A DNA stretch of 49,751 nucleotides from a virus: positions 1-49,751 of IMG/VR virus record IMGVR_UViG_3300020171_000339; one strand, written 5' to 3'. Made by a program: the position numbers and the translations under genes. This document shows positions 6,681 through 16,440 of this stretch, in pieces. Under the pieces are notes generated by a model. It made no database searches and was not told the DNA's origin. It worked only from the letters and a program-made list of their open reading frames with translations. Each line of letters opens with the position of its first letter. Position 1 is the stretch's first letter.

Positions 6681-8521
6681 ACAAACCAACTGTAAAAGAT
6701 ATACTGGAACTCTACGATAAAACTGATAAGGTTTATATTGAATCGAAGTTGGGTGAGGCGTTCTCGGAAGATAACCGCTTCTACGAACTGGACTTTCTGG
6801 CTGATTTGAATATTCCCAAAGAGTTCCAGAAGGATGCTACCGTTCTGCCTACGGGGAGAGACAGGTTGGATTCGCTGGTAGACCATACCGATATCTCCCA
6901 CGCCCGTGTGTTCGTTAATAAGAAGGGAACATCCGAATCCTCAAGGGATTCACAGGAGATGTTACGTAAGTTTGCTCTCGGTCTTATTCATAGAACCAAC
7001 GTAGAATCTGATATTAGTCCGTTACGGGTTAGTGCCAAACACTACTGGTTACATGGTGCTTCGTGGATTAAGACAGTCTGGGATGCCGATAACTGGCTGG
7101 ACAGACCGTTTAAGAAGGATGGCGAATCAGAAGATGATTGGGCCGGCAGGATAGACGAGTGGCGGGATAAAACCCATAACTCACTCCCGATAGTAATTCA
7201 GGCAATCAATCCTGCGAATATAAGACCCGACCCGTATCACAACGGCAGACTCTATGTATTTGAAGTCAGGAAGAAACTGGTCTACGATATTAAGAACTCC
7301 AAATTCGGGGAAGGTTGGTCTAATCCTAATAACAAAAGTGATTCGGCAGAAGTAGAACAGATTGAATATACCGATAAGAACTACCGATGTATCCTGATAG
7401 ACAGGGAACCAGTCTGGAAGAAGTTCGGTGGGGTTATAGACCACAAGTATGGATTCATACCGTACACCTTGATAGAAACCGGACTTGGCAATGTAGATAT
7501 TGACTCCAACCCAGTTAAGAGGTATGTCGGAATCCTGCGCTACATGAAGAAGTTACTCATATCACAGAGTTCTATCTACTCTATGTGCGATATCCTGACT
7601 AAGATGGAGACTATGATTGGCGGTTATATCACAGGTGCCGACGCTGCCACTATTGGTAAGATAAACCAGGCTTACGGTAAGTGGTTTGCAGTTGGAGAAA
7701 AGGATGTTAAATTCAACCGGTGGGAACGTAATCTTGCTCCAGAGAAAGTTTACCAGCATCTATCGTATATCACAGACTTAGTTGACATCCATTCATCTCC
7801 AAGGTCAATGCAGGGTGTAGGAGAACCGGGTGTGCGTTCTGGTGCAGACAGGCAATTAGTTCTGGCAGAGGCACAATCTAAACTTAACTACTCCAAGGAT
7901 GCGTTTGCTAATGGGTGGGCGCAGGTATTAACCAAGTGTGCCAAGTTAGTAAAGAATGTTATCCCTGGCGATTTCGAGATTTGGACTAGAACACCGTCTG
8001 ACGAATTTGACCTCGTGATTAAGAAGGCGTTATTCAAGGAACCGTTCAACTTCTATGTTGAGTTCTCACCTATCTCAGAGGAAGACGAATACCGCAGACA
8101 TGAGGACTTAATGAGAATGTTCCAGTCTGGTTTATATACCTTACAGCACGCTAGGAGTAAGTTATCCGATGTTGACGTTAAGGCTCTGGAGAAACAACAG
8201 TTAAAGGAAATGCTAAAGAACTCTGAGGTATTCTTGCAGATGTTAATGCAAGCCTTCGCACCATTATTCGGTAAGGCTCTGTCTGACGCAGGTTTACTAC
8301 CAATACCACAGATGGGTGCGGGCGGACAGCAAGGGGCACCTCCTGGTGCGCCTCAACCCCAACAGCCACAGGTTCAGGGTAGAGGGACTACTAGCGTACC
8401 CAATCGGGCGCAACCTGGTTCTAATCAGCAAATGCAGAATCAGTTAAAGTCTCAGTATGGCACTAATCCAAGGGGACAGCAAGGCCAGGGTGGTGGTGGC
8501 AATACTCTGTTTGGAGTGTAA
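6677..8521 (+). CDS. portal protein
   Basis: A 614-residue protein in the canonical place after terL, apart from the inserted radical-SAM gene. The middle has portal-like features: 'SVSAKHYWLHGAS'-type helix near 130, 'YTLIETGLGNVDIDSNPVKRY', a long helical 'YMKKLLISQSSIYSMCDIL' stretch and a C-terminal helical barrel. The last ~80 residues are Gln/Gly/Pro-rich (low complexity), which may be disordered. The ATGA overlap with the preceding gene shows translational coupling. Assignment rests on size, order and pattern rather than a diagnostic motif. Confidence 0.8.
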   Translation: MNKPTVKDILELYDKTDKVYIESKLGEAFSEDNRFYELDFLADLNIPKEFQKDATVLPTGRDRLDSLVDHTDISHARVFVNKKGTSESSRDSQEMLRKFALGLIHRTNVESDISPLRVSAKHYWLHGASWIKTVWDADNWLDRPFKKDGESEDDWAGRIDEWRDKTHNSLPIVIQAINPANIRPDPYHNGRLYVFEVRKKLVYDIKNSKFGEGWSNPNNKSDSAEVEQIEYTDKNYRCILIDREPVWKKFGGVIDHKYGFIPYTLIETGLGNVDIDSNPVKRYVGILRYMKKLLISQSSIYSMCDILTKMETMIGGYITGADAATIGKINQAYGKWFAVGEKDVKFNRWERNLAPEKVYQHLSYITDLVDIHSSPRSMQGVGEPGVRSGADRQLVLAEAQSKLNYSKDAFANGWAQVLTKCAKLVKNVIPGDFEIWTRTPSDEFDLVIKKALFKEPFNFYVEFSPISEEDEYRRHEDLMRMFQSGLYTLQHARSKLSDVDVKALEKQQLKEMLKNSEVFLQMLMQAFAPLFGKALSDAGLLPIPQMGAGGQQGAPPGAPQPQQPQVQGRGTTSVPNRAQPGSNQQMQNQLKSQYGTNPRGQQGQGGGGNTLFGV

Positions 8522-8522
8522 A

Positions 8523-8765
8523 ATGGAAGAATTTGAATGTATTATGCAAGGTCATCCGCTTAAGGAAATACATGGGTTAGTAGAATCAAGATTTGTAGAC
8601 GGTGTAGAAAATAACGTGGTTAACTATAAGACAAATTTGTTGCATCAAAAATGTTTAATTTGCGGAAGGGAGTGGAATCAACTACTAAATAAAAACACTG
8701 GTTACAATATGGATGAACCATGGTTACGCTGTAAACCGTTATTTACAGAATTACGTGAGGCATAA
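8523..8765 (+). CDS. small Cys-containing protein of unknown function (80 aa)
   Basis: The ATG two bases after the portal stop is preferred over an upstream start that would overlap the portal by 65 nt. The 80-residue product has 'CLICGREW' in the middle and two more cysteines (C6-type and C-terminal), so it may bind one zinc ion. Function unknown; placement between portal and internal-protein genes suggests assembly or virion. Confidence 0.6.
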   Translation: MEEFECIMQGHPLKEIHGLVESRFVDGVENNVVNYKTNLLHQKCLICGREWNQLLNKNTGYNMDEPWLRCKPLFTELREA

Positions 8766-8767
8766 GT

Positions 8768-8938
8768 ATGGAACAACACATAGAATTATTTAACGAACTA
8801 ATAGCAGAGGGGATGGGAGTTCTCGAGGAATTATTCAACGAGGAAGTCAAACCTTTAATTGATTACAGAGCAGAACTAGAAAAGAAAATAGCTAATCAAG
8901 CCATCAAGCAAATGTACGAGCTTGAGCGAGGAGTCTAA
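8768..8938 (+). CDS. small helical acidic protein (56 aa)
   Basis: The 56-codon frame lies 2 bp after the preceding stop and 2 bp before the next ATG. The sequence is Glu/Leu-rich and predicted to be a single long amphipathic helix (IELFNELIAEGMGVLEELF). It could be a helical adaptor or chaperone. No family recognised. Confidence 0.6.
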   Translation: MEQHIELFNELIAEGMGVLEELFNEEVKPLIDYRAELEKKIANQAIKQMYELERGV

Positions 8939-8940
8939 CA

Positions 8941-10245
8941 ATGGCAGAAAAAACCTATAGGGGAATGGATTACGAAGAATGGTTAAAGAATACTTATGGT
9001 GAAGAAAGCATTGGTAAACTTTACTATGATAAAAATGTTTTTGCCCAGTACCAGCAGTATCTAAAATCACCTGAAGCGCAGGCTTGGGAAAATCAATACC
9101 ACAAGGATACCAAGGCTACTACTACCAAGGCTACTACTACCAAGGCTACTACTACCGATACTATTCCTATCCCTAGTACCGTTGCCCAAACTGCAATTAA
9201 TACTTATCAGTCAAGTCAACCACCGATAGATGAAAATGCCATAAACTATGATGCTTATTTGGCTAGCGGTAGTAAGCTATCTTTTGAGGATTGGATGGCG
9301 GAAAAACCTGAAGAAAATCCTCCGCTTGGAACACCTATAAGAGAAGAAGTAAAATATGGCAGGGTGATACCCGTAGTTGCTGATGGAGAGGGTGGTGAAT
9401 ACTTAGACTATGCTAATGCTTGGAATGAACCAGGTGCAGATGGTGATAATACTGTAGCTAATTGGATTGAACAACAGGAATGGTTGTTGGCTCATAAAGA
9501 ACCCGAAGCACCCGAGGATACAAATCCATTCTGGGCAGGAACCCAAGTAGGCGGAGATAAATTCAAACCTGACTTTACAAGTCAAACTCCATGGGGAGGA
9601 TTACCTTCTGATTATGCTGGTTTCGATACTTTTAAGTCAACAGAAGCAGATCCTACTGGGGCGTGGGGAGAAAACAAGGGAACTGATTTCTCGGGATACC
9701 AGAAAAGTTATACTGATCCGCAGACTGGTAAGATAATGGTTTTCAACTACGATAGTAATTCGTGGCAGGTAGGTGGTATGGATCCTACTTGGAAACCATC
9801 GTTAACTCCCTATGAGGAAAAGTCATTTGCATTACAAGAACAACAGTTTGCATGGCAACAGCAACAGTCACAATTAGAAGCGGCAGAAAAGGAAAGACAG
9901 TACAAATCTCAGTTAGCGGCTAATCCGTTAAGTTGGTTAGAATACGCTGCTTACACTAAGGAGCAACCAGCCGTACAACCTTGGATGATGCCACTGCAAC
10001 AGAAAGATTATGGGTGGCAGACTGGGCAGGCGATTCAAGGATTCTCGCCAGAAGGTGGTGGTGGTATGCCTGATTTAGCAACACCGTCAACTCAGATGTG
10101 GGCAAGAATGGGACCGACCGCACAACAGCAGTATCAGGGATACCAACAATACGATAAGGCGCAGAGACCGGAGGAAACTCAGTTCAGGCTAGGTGCTCAG
10201 ACGGCACCTGCTGGAAGAAATTACAATATGCAATGGATGAAATAA
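8941..10245 (+). CDS. putative internal/virion structural protein, Gln-rich
   Basis: A 434-residue soluble protein with a KATTT tandem repeat near residue 57, a central acidic part with several Trp-Gly-Gly and Pro segments, and a Gln-rich helical region (about 290-330: FALQEQQFAWQQQQSQLE) followed by a Pro/Gly/Gln tail. It abuts the 1394-residue gene with no gap. The composition and position between portal and scaffold resemble podovirus internal or ejection proteins, but no motif proves it. Confidence 0.6.
   Translation: MAEKTYRGMDYEEWLKNTYGEESIGKLYYDKNVFAQYQQYLKSPEAQAWENQYHKDTKATTTKATTTKATTTDTIPIPSTVAQTAINTYQSSQPPIDENAINYDAYLASGSKLSFEDWMAEKPEENPPLGTPIREEVKYGRVIPVVADGEGGEYLDYANAWNEPGADGDNTVANWIEQQEWLLAHKEPEAPEDTNPFWAGTQVGGDKFKPDFTSQTPWGGLPSDYAGFDTFKSTEADPTGAWGENKGTDFSGYQKSYTDPQTGKIMVFNYDSNSWQVGGMDPTWKPSLTPYEEKSFALQEQQFAWQQQQSQLEAAEKERQYKSQLAANPLSWLEYAAYTKEQPAVQPWMMPLQQKDYGWQTGQAIQGFSPEGGGGMPDLATPSTQMWARMGPTAQQQYQGYQQYDKAQRPEETQFRLGAQTAPAGRNYNMQWMK
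9111..9155 (+). repeat. 15-bp tandem repeat x3 within a coding region
   Basis: Three copies of caaggctactactac in frame, encoding KATTT three times. Copies are identical at DNA level, indicating recent slippage expansion in a linker. Confidence 0.85.
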
Positions 10246-13200
10246 ATGGCCTCACCGTCAGAAACAATTAGAAAACTATCGCCACAAGCCCTCACTATGT
10301 TCAAGAAGCAGGCTTATGAGAAAGCCAGGAGTGGTGATGTAAACTATTCAAGGATAATCTCTGACCCTGAGATGGCTGATATATTTAGCGATTATAACCA
10401 ATCGCAGGGTGCTCCACAAACCCAAGTTCAGGCACCACAGCAACCGACATCACTTCCCCAGAAAGCACTCAATACTTTCATGGCTCCCTTTAACTGGATT
10501 GGTGAGAATATTACTGAGCCGTTTGGTGCTATTGTAACCTCTCCGTTTACCAAAGAGACTACACCAAGGCAGGCGGGGGAGAGTTGGTTACAGTCTGAGA
10601 GAAAACAATACGAAGAACAGGTGCCTGGGTGGGTGAAGTTTGGCGTTGAGACAATCCCATGGTTAGTTCCATCGCTATTTTCTGGTGGTGCTGGAATGGT
10701 AGGCAGAGCAGGGCAAGCCCTATCAGGAATCGGTAAGATTTCAAAGATTGCCAAGGGTGGGGAACTTATAGGGAAGGCAGGTCAAATCGCCAAGGTTGGC
10801 GATGTATTAAGAAAGGGTAGCGGTCTGGCTGGTGTTATTGAGGGGATGGGAAAGGCTGGTACTACTGCGGGGAAAATAAGTCGTGCTGCAGGTGGACTAG
10901 CACAGATTAGTCCGTGGGGTCTAACGGAACAAGCCACTGGTGCTGTTCTAGGAGCCGCAGGGCGGGCATTAAAGGGCGGTATCCGTGGTATCGCACAACC
11001 GCTAGTACAACGTGGTGCAGTTCCAGGTGTTATAGATAGTGCTATACAACAGTCTGGCATGGCAGTATTACCCACCGAGGAATTATTGAATCAGGCATAT
11101 AAACAGGATGCGTTAAGGGGATTCGCTCAATGGGCAGAAACTAAACCTCTTCTCGGGAAAGTTGTAAAGGCGGTATTAGGTGAATCGGGATTCATTAATG
11201 CTCAGTCCGTAAACCCAACTGAAGTAGTTAGAAGGTCATTTGTAAATATGTTGAGGTTAGAGGAAATTGGCAGTAACATTAACCGTTATACCATGCCAAG
11301 ATTAAGTAAATTCGGGAATATCAAACAGTTAGTGAACATGGCAGATGATGGACTAGTGAATAATGCAATCCCATTGAAATCTGGCGGTTCTAAATACATT
11401 GGCGATATACTGGATAACATCGGGAATTACAAGTTTACCGATAAAGCGACTGAAAACTTCTTCAAAGAAGTCAATGCTATTAAAAATGAATTAAATCAGT
11501 TAAGAATAGCAGAGGGTATAAAACCAAAGGATTTAATCAGCCGCCCTGTTAAGGCGATTCAGACACAAGACGGTAGAATCGTAGAGAGTAAGTTTGGCTC
11601 TGACCCATCCTTGCATAGACTGTATGAAACTCAAGAGGAAGCGGTACTGGCTCACTTAGGAAAGGGTGAAAGAATTATTTATAACACTGACCCTATGGAA
11701 ATAATGTCCAGTGAAATAGATAGGACAATCAGGAGTATTGCCAGAAAGAGATTTGTTGATAATGTTAAACCTCTTGGTAAAACTGCTATCGAAAGATTTG
11801 CTACAACCTACCCTGAAAAAGCCACACAGATAGAGGCTCTAACCAGTAGGGTTACTTCTGCCAATAGTGCTCTAAGGGCAGTACAAAATGTAATTACTAC
11901 AAAGGGAAGTTCTATTGCTGGCGCAACTATGGCGAAAATACGTAGAGACTTACCTGATATTGCCATAGGATTAGAAAGACTTTATGAAATAAAACCAAGG
12001 GAAGCTAATGCAATCATCACTTCAATCACAAAGACTTTGCGTGGTACAACTGGTAAGATAAATAAAGAATATGCGGATGTACTTGCAGAAAAGTTACGTG
12101 CTCAGATTCGTGGTACAAATAAATTCAATATCACAGAACTACGTTCCATTATGCAGGATATGAAGATAGAAGAAAATACTATCAATAAAATTATGGAGAA
12201 GAGTTATAAGGAAACATACGCATTAAACAAACAGGCATTCGCTGACTTCCTTAAAAATAATAAAGATAATATCAACAAACTGATAAACAATACTAAGACA
12301 CAGCTAAAACCATTAAAGAAAGACCGTTATGAATATCTATCTCGTTATGCAGGGCGTGAGGCATTACCCCATAAACTAGGGGAAGGAACCGAGCGTATCT
12401 ATAACAAACTACCAGAGTTCAGGGATAAGTTTTTTCCCGATGATGTTGTTACGTTCATGGAAAAAAACTATGCGCAGAAAGGGAATGAGTGGGTAGCGGC
12501 AATGGGAACACTGGGTGGTGTAAGTCGTAGTCTTACTGCGGTACTTGATGATTCCGCACCATTTATTCAGGGTCTAGCCGTCTTCGGCCGTCGCCCCGAT
12601 GTATGGGCAAAAACTGTTAAGGGACAGTTTGAGTTTCTAGTAAAGCCACAGAACTTAGCGAAACACATGGCTCTACCCGAAATACAGGTTCTAAATAAAG
12701 AAATGGCTAGGTACAGTGTTCCTATTGCTGTAACTGAAATGTTTGAGGCACTACCCGTTGTGAAGAAAATTGCAGGTAAAATCCCATTGGCAGGTGGTGT
12801 TGCCAAAGAAGTAGTGAAACAAACCTACGGTAGAGCAGAAGCACTATACACTGGATTCCTACAATTAGCGAGGGAAAACCTGTGGAAGTCATTAAGAAAA
12901 CCAAATATGTCTGAAGCCGCATTACAGGAATTAGGCAGAACGGTATCTCTAATGACTGGCGATATATCTACTAAAGCTATGGGTATTTCCGCCACACAGA
13001 GAAGTATGGAAAGTGCCTTTGTAGCCTTTGCACCACGATTCACTCGGGCCAGTCTAGCACTCATTGGAGATGCCTTCAGGGGAGGTCTGGCAGGCGCAGA
13101 GGCTAGGAAATCTATTGCTGGTTTAATGGCTAGCGGAACAGCAATGTACATTGGTGTTAGTGCCGCATTAGGGCAAGAACCCAATCTTAATCCTACTAGT

Positions 13201-14430
13201 GCTAAGTTTATGACTGTAGAGATTGGGGATACCAAGATTGGAATTGGGGGGATGTTATACAGTTTAGCAAGACTGGGTGGTAATCTGGCAACCGTAGATA
13301 ATCCGACTGACCTACTTAAATTAGATAGATTCGATAATCCATTTATTAAGTTCATGTACGGCAAGACATCACCACTCACGGGAACGATAGTAGGTTTAAT
13401 AGAGAGAACCGATTATATGGGTGAACCATTCGAAACACCAGCAGATTGGGCAGGATTCCTTGCGAGTAAATTCATACCATTCACAGCACAACCATTGCTA
13501 GATAAGGATACTACCGAACCACAGGAATTTGTAGCTCAGTTTATGGGTGGGCGAGCCTTCCCCGAGAGTGCTTACGATGTACGTGAAGAACTTAGAGATA
13601 AAGTAGCACTGGAAGAATATAGTGCAAAGTATAAATCATTGCCACGTTCTCAGAGAATACTGGTTGACAAGAATAGTCAGATACAGGAAATGTCTCAGAA
13701 GATTAGAGATGTTGGGAGAGAAACTACCGAGAGCATTACTTGGGATAATTGGAATGTGTTGGGCGAAAATATAGAAGATGGTTACAGGCAAGAAATAGAG
13801 ATGGCTAGTGCTGAATATCGTGATACTGGGAATGGTTCCCAGTTCAAAGATAGGATAGATGCAACAAAGAATAATAGACGTTATGCTTACGCCCTACGTG
13901 CCAAGTTACCAGAATTTGAAACCATACAGACTTACTTTAACACACCTAAAACTCCAACACAATTAGCAGAAATGAATCCGTTGGACTTGGCTTCTGACGC
14001 TTATTATAAGGCGATGTATTCCCCTGAGATGTACGACCAGTATGACAGATATAATTTTGAAGAAGCTGATAAACGGGAAACAATGTTCGTTCAGCAGTAC
14101 GGGCAGGAAGCACTGAATGAAATAGAGAATGCCAGTCTGGCTAAGTGGGAAGGAACTAGTGAGTTACGTCAGTTACAGGAAGCTCGTAAGATACTAGAAC
14201 CATACTTTGAGTTAGAAAATCAGATGTGGAGGCAGTATCCACCTGAATTAAAGTCTATGTCCGACCAGATAAAGATTATAGAAAACACTGACCCGAGAAG
14301 AGCCAAGATGATGCTGGCTAAGTCTCCACAAATCGTAATGATTAGAACGATGATAGCATCGCAGAAGCAAAGAATGAAGGCAACGAACCCACAGATAAAG
14401 AGTGCAATAAATATGTTCTATGCCTATTAG
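10246..14430 (+). CDS. large internal virion / ejection-type protein (1394 aa)
   Basis: The largest protein of the window. The N-terminus is Gln/Pro-rich, followed by 'APFNWIGENITEPFGAIVTSPF'. Long Gly/Ala-rich amphipathic stretches follow near residues 150-250, then helical coiled stretches. A hydrophobic segment near 960-1000 (SIAGLMASGTAMYIGVSAALG) follows a positively charged 'APRFTRASLALIGDAFRGG'. This plan (giant, helix-rich, membrane-active patches, between portal and scaffold) fits the large polyvalent or ejected proteins of podoviruses. No lytic transglycosylase or peptidase motif is visible. A tape measure role is the alternative, but no long uniform coiled coil is present. Confidence 0.65.
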   Translation: MASPSETIRKLSPQALTMFKKQAYEKARSGDVNYSRIISDPEMADIFSDYNQSQGAPQTQVQAPQQPTSLPQKALNTFMAPFNWIGENITEPFGAIVTSPFTKETTPRQAGESWLQSERKQYEEQVPGWVKFGVETIPWLVPSLFSGGAGMVGRAGQALSGIGKISKIAKGGELIGKAGQIAKVGDVLRKGSGLAGVIEGMGKAGTTAGKISRAAGGLAQISPWGLTEQATGAVLGAAGRALKGGIRGIAQPLVQRGAVPGVIDSAIQQSGMAVLPTEELLNQAYKQDALRGFAQWAETKPLLGKVVKAVLGESGFINAQSVNPTEVVRRSFVNMLRLEEIGSNINRYTMPRLSKFGNIKQLVNMADDGLVNNAIPLKSGGSKYIGDILDNIGNYKFTDKATENFFKEVNAIKNELNQLRIAEGIKPKDLISRPVKAIQTQDGRIVESKFGSDPSLHRLYETQEEAVLAHLGKGERIIYNTDPMEIMSSEIDRTIRSIARKRFVDNVKPLGKTAIERFATTYPEKATQIEALTSRVTSANSALRAVQNVITTKGSSIAGATMAKIRRDLPDIAIGLERLYEIKPREANAIITSITKTLRGTTGKINKEYADVLAEKLRAQIRGTNKFNITELRSIMQDMKIEENTINKIMEKSYKETYALNKQAFADFLKNNKDNINKLINNTKTQLKPLKKDRYEYLSRYAGREALPHKLGEGTERIYNKLPEFRDKFFPDDVVTFMEKNYAQKGNEWVAAMGTLGGVSRSLTAVLDDSAPFIQGLAVFGRRPDVWAKTVKGQFEFLVKPQNLAKHMALPEIQVLNKEMARYSVPIAVTEMFEALPVVKKIAGKIPLAGGVAKEVVKQTYGRAEALYTGFLQLARENLWKSLRKPNMSEAALQELGRTVSLMTGDISTKAMGISATQRSMESAFVAFAPRFTRASLALIGDAFRGGLAGAEARKSIAGLMASGTAMYIGVSAALGQEPNLNPTSAKFMTVEIGDTKIGIGGMLYSLARLGGNLATVDNPTDLLKLDRFDNPFIKFMYGKTSPLTGTIVGLIERTDYMGEPFETPADWAGFLASKFIPFTAQPLLDKDTTEPQEFVAQFMGGRAFPESAYDVREELRDKVALEEYSAKYKSLPRSQRILVDKNSQIQEMSQKIRDVGRETTESITWDNWNVLGENIEDGYRQEIEMASAEYRDTGNGSQFKDRIDATKNNRRYAYALRAKLPEFETIQTYFNTPKTPTQLAEMNPLDLASDAYYKAMYSPEMYDQYDRYNFEEADKRETMFVQQYGQEALNEIENASLAKWEGTSELRQLQEARKILEPYFELENQMWRQYPPELKSMSDQIKIIENTDPRRAKMMLAKSPQIVMIRTMIASQKQRMKATNPQIKSAINMFYAY

Positions 14431-14439
14431 GGGGTAAAT

Positions 14440-14583
14440 ATGCCAGCAGATTTTGAGAAATGTGTTCGGGAGGGTGGAAGAGTCCGAACCAAGAAGGTAG
14501 GACAGGATAAATACCTGCATATCTGCTTCAAGGATGGTAAGTCTTATTCCGGTGAAGTGAAGACAATCAAGGAAACAAAGTGA
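14440..14583 (+). CDS. small basic protein (47 aa)
   Basis: An ATG with 'agggggtaaat' upstream opens 47 codons (MPADFEKCVREGG, then a basic and beta-prone 'KYLHICFKDGKSYSGEV'). It ends in TGA 9 bp before the -35 box of the capsid promoter. The pattern resembles small phage proteins of KOW or SH3-like shape, but it is too short for a call. Confidence 0.6.
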   Translation: MPADFEKCVREGGRVRTKKVGQDKYLHICFKDGKSYSGEVKTIKETK

Positions 14584-14591
14584 GACTGTAC

Positions 14592-14620
14592 TTGCAAAAG
14601 TAGAACAAATGTGCTATAAT
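14592..14620 (+). promoter_or_regulatory. strong promoter for scaffold/capsid genes
   Basis: TTGCAA (14592-14597), 17-bp spacer, TATAAT (14615-14620) with TGC just before it. Bases ACAA(A/G)TGTGCTATAAT are shared with the promoter at 571-599. The scaffold ATG lies 41 bp downstream with a strong SD (aaggag), consistent with high expression of capsid genes. Confidence 0.85.
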
Positions 14621-14660
14621 GTAGGGAATTAAAATACAGTAATTAAGTAAGGAGATTTAT

Positions 14661-15428
14661 ATGGTAGAGGAAATTAATCCTCAAAGTGGAACAACACCCG
14701 TAGTGGGCGAAACCACAGTAATAGAAACCCCACCGGCAGAAGTAAAAGTGGAGGAAACAAAAGCCCCAGAGCTTTCCGAAGAGCGAATCAAGAAAATAAT
14801 AGCAGAACAGTTTGAAGGGCAAATGTACCGTATCAAGGACAGTGCCAAGACAACTGTCAGGAAGGAACTGGATGAAGCCTTACGGCGGGCAGACCTAGCC
14901 GAGAGAAAGGCAAAACTGTACGAAGGTAGTTTCTCTGACCTTGACGAAGATGCCAAGGCACAGTTAGAACTTCGTAAACTGCGATCTGAAGTAGAGTTCA
15001 ATAAATCAAAGGAGATAGAGGAGCGAACCCTTAAACAACGGGAAGAGTACGGGCAGAAACTAGAGCAGTCCCTCAAGGAAGAGGCAATCGCTTTAGGACT
15101 AGACCCACTCGACAAGCGAATAGACTACGCTAATGACGCACCTGATTACTTTGCAGGGCGTAAGAGGTTCACAGAGTCTACCGCTAAACTCGTTAAAGAG
15201 AATAGGGATAACCTCGAGAAAACTTTGAAGCAAGAAGCTGAAAACAGGTTCAAGCAATTTGAGGCAGACTTCCGTAAGAAATACGGTATGGATTCGCAGG
15301 ACACAACTACATCTGCGGGTGTGGTTGATAAATCGGATGCTGACTTTATGGCAGCGTTCGGTGCTGGTGATTTACCTGTTAATAAAGTAAATCAAGCCAG
15401 ATACAACAAGATTAAAAGCACTTATTAA
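14661..15428 (+). CDS. capsid scaffolding protein
   Basis: A 255-residue, highly charged, mostly helical protein directly before the major capsid gene. It has an acidic Pro-rich N-terminus, a long Glu/Lys/Arg coiled-coil-like middle (about 45-215) and a small basic C-terminus (NKVNQARYNKIKSTY) as used by scaffolds to bind capsid protein. No protease domain is visible, so scaffold removal may be by exit or by another protease. SD aaggagattt is strong. Confidence 0.85.
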   Translation: MVEEINPQSGTTPVVGETTVIETPPAEVKVEETKAPELSEERIKKIIAEQFEGQMYRIKDSAKTTVRKELDEALRRADLAERKAKLYEGSFSDLDEDAKAQLELRKLRSEVEFNKSKEIEERTLKQREEYGQKLEQSLKEEAIALGLDPLDKRIDYANDAPDYFAGRKRFTESTAKLVKENRDNLEKTLKQEAENRFKQFEADFRKKYGMDSQDTTTSAGVVDKSDADFMAAFGAGDLPVNKVNQARYNKIKSTY

Positions 15429-15442
15429 AATAGGAGATATAC

Positions 15443-16321
15443 ATGGCAAATTCAGGATGGACAACTACATCTGCACTTGCTGATTCTTTAGATGATATCC
15501 GTTCATCTGCTAGAATTACGAGAGAGTACGAAGGTGTAGTGCAGAACCTAGTAACCAAAGAAACACTCGGAGAAGGTATTGGTTTATCATGGCAGGAAAT
15601 TACCTATGCTAAACTAACCGCCCAATCCATTACCGAAACAACCGAACTCGATAATCCCCAACAGCTTTCCGATACCATTATGACTATCACCCCGACAATG
15701 GTAGCGATTGAAACCTTCTTAACCGATAGGGTTCAAGCGAGAATCACCAAGAAAGGATTCTCCAAGATTGGTACGTTGGGACAGAACGCCATTGAACGCA
15801 AAAAGGATTTGGATGGCTTAATACTATTCGCAACCTTTACCGGCACTTCAGACCCAGGCGCAGGCGTAACCCTAGCATCAGGCTACATTGCTTCGGCAGT
15901 AGCTAATATACGTGGTAATACTACGGAAACCTCTACCAGTGAAATCAACTGTATCCTGCATCCATTCCAGATTCACGACTTGTACAACGAGTTAGTAGCT
16001 GGAGTTGGTACTGGGATTGTAGTTGACGGCCCCACAGCCTCGGTATTCAAGACAGGGTTCAACCTGCCTGTAGCCAACTGTATGATCTACCCCGATGGTA
16101 ACATTGCGGTGGATGGTAGTGGCGATGCCAAGGGCGCAGTCTTCGCTAAGGAAGGCGTAATTCTGGTACAGGGTAGAGCACCCAGAGTTGTGAATGTACG
16201 TAATGAGAAGAGAGGCGGTGGTGGAAACCACGTCTATCACTATGACGAGTACGCCTATGGTGAGAGACAGTCCGCTTGGAACTACTTAATGGAATCGGAC
16301 GCCACGGCTCCTACTTCATAA
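15443..16321 (+). CDS. major capsid protein (HK97-fold likely)
   Basis: A 292-residue protein 14 bp after the scaffold gene. 'VQNLVTKETLGEGIGLSWQE' near the start, central 'PTMVAIETFLTDRVQARI' and late 'GAVFAKEGVILVQGRAPRVV' followed by the 'YHYDEYAYGERQSAWNYLM' tail resemble HK97-like capsid proteins of similar length. Gene order (promoter, scaffold, this gene) supports it strongly. SD taggagatat is good. Confidence 0.87.
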   Translation: MANSGWTTTSALADSLDDIRSSARITREYEGVVQNLVTKETLGEGIGLSWQEITYAKLTAQSITETTELDNPQQLSDTIMTITPTMVAIETFLTDRVQARITKKGFSKIGTLGQNAIERKKDLDGLILFATFTGTSDPGAGVTLASGYIASAVANIRGNTTETSTSEINCILHPFQIHDLYNELVAGVGTGIVVDGPTASVFKTGFNLPVANCMIYPDGNIAVDGSGDAKGAVFAKEGVILVQGRAPRVVNVRNEKRGGGGNHVYHYDEYAYGERQSAWNYLMESDATAPTS

Positions 16322-16440
16322 AACAATCCTTAACGGGATAAGTGAATAGCCTGCCGCAAATCAGAATAAGCGATGAAGACGCATGGCAGGACTAAGAGCG
16401 GTGAAGTCCGCCGAAAAAACAGATAGGAGAAAAAAACAAA

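Noticed and set aside
8457-8522. Upstream start for the small gene after portal
   Set aside because: It would overlap the portal C-terminus by 65 nt; the ATG at 8523, two bases after the portal stop, fits the operon spacing.
9111-9155. Diversity-generating or phase-variable repeat
   Set aside because: The 15-bp units keep frame, so slippage would only change a linker; no reverse transcriptase or template repeat is present anywhere in the window.
12825-13379. 184-codon minus-strand frame inside the 1394-residue gene
   Set aside because: Shadow frame of a long coding region; no initiation signal and no neighbours on that strand.
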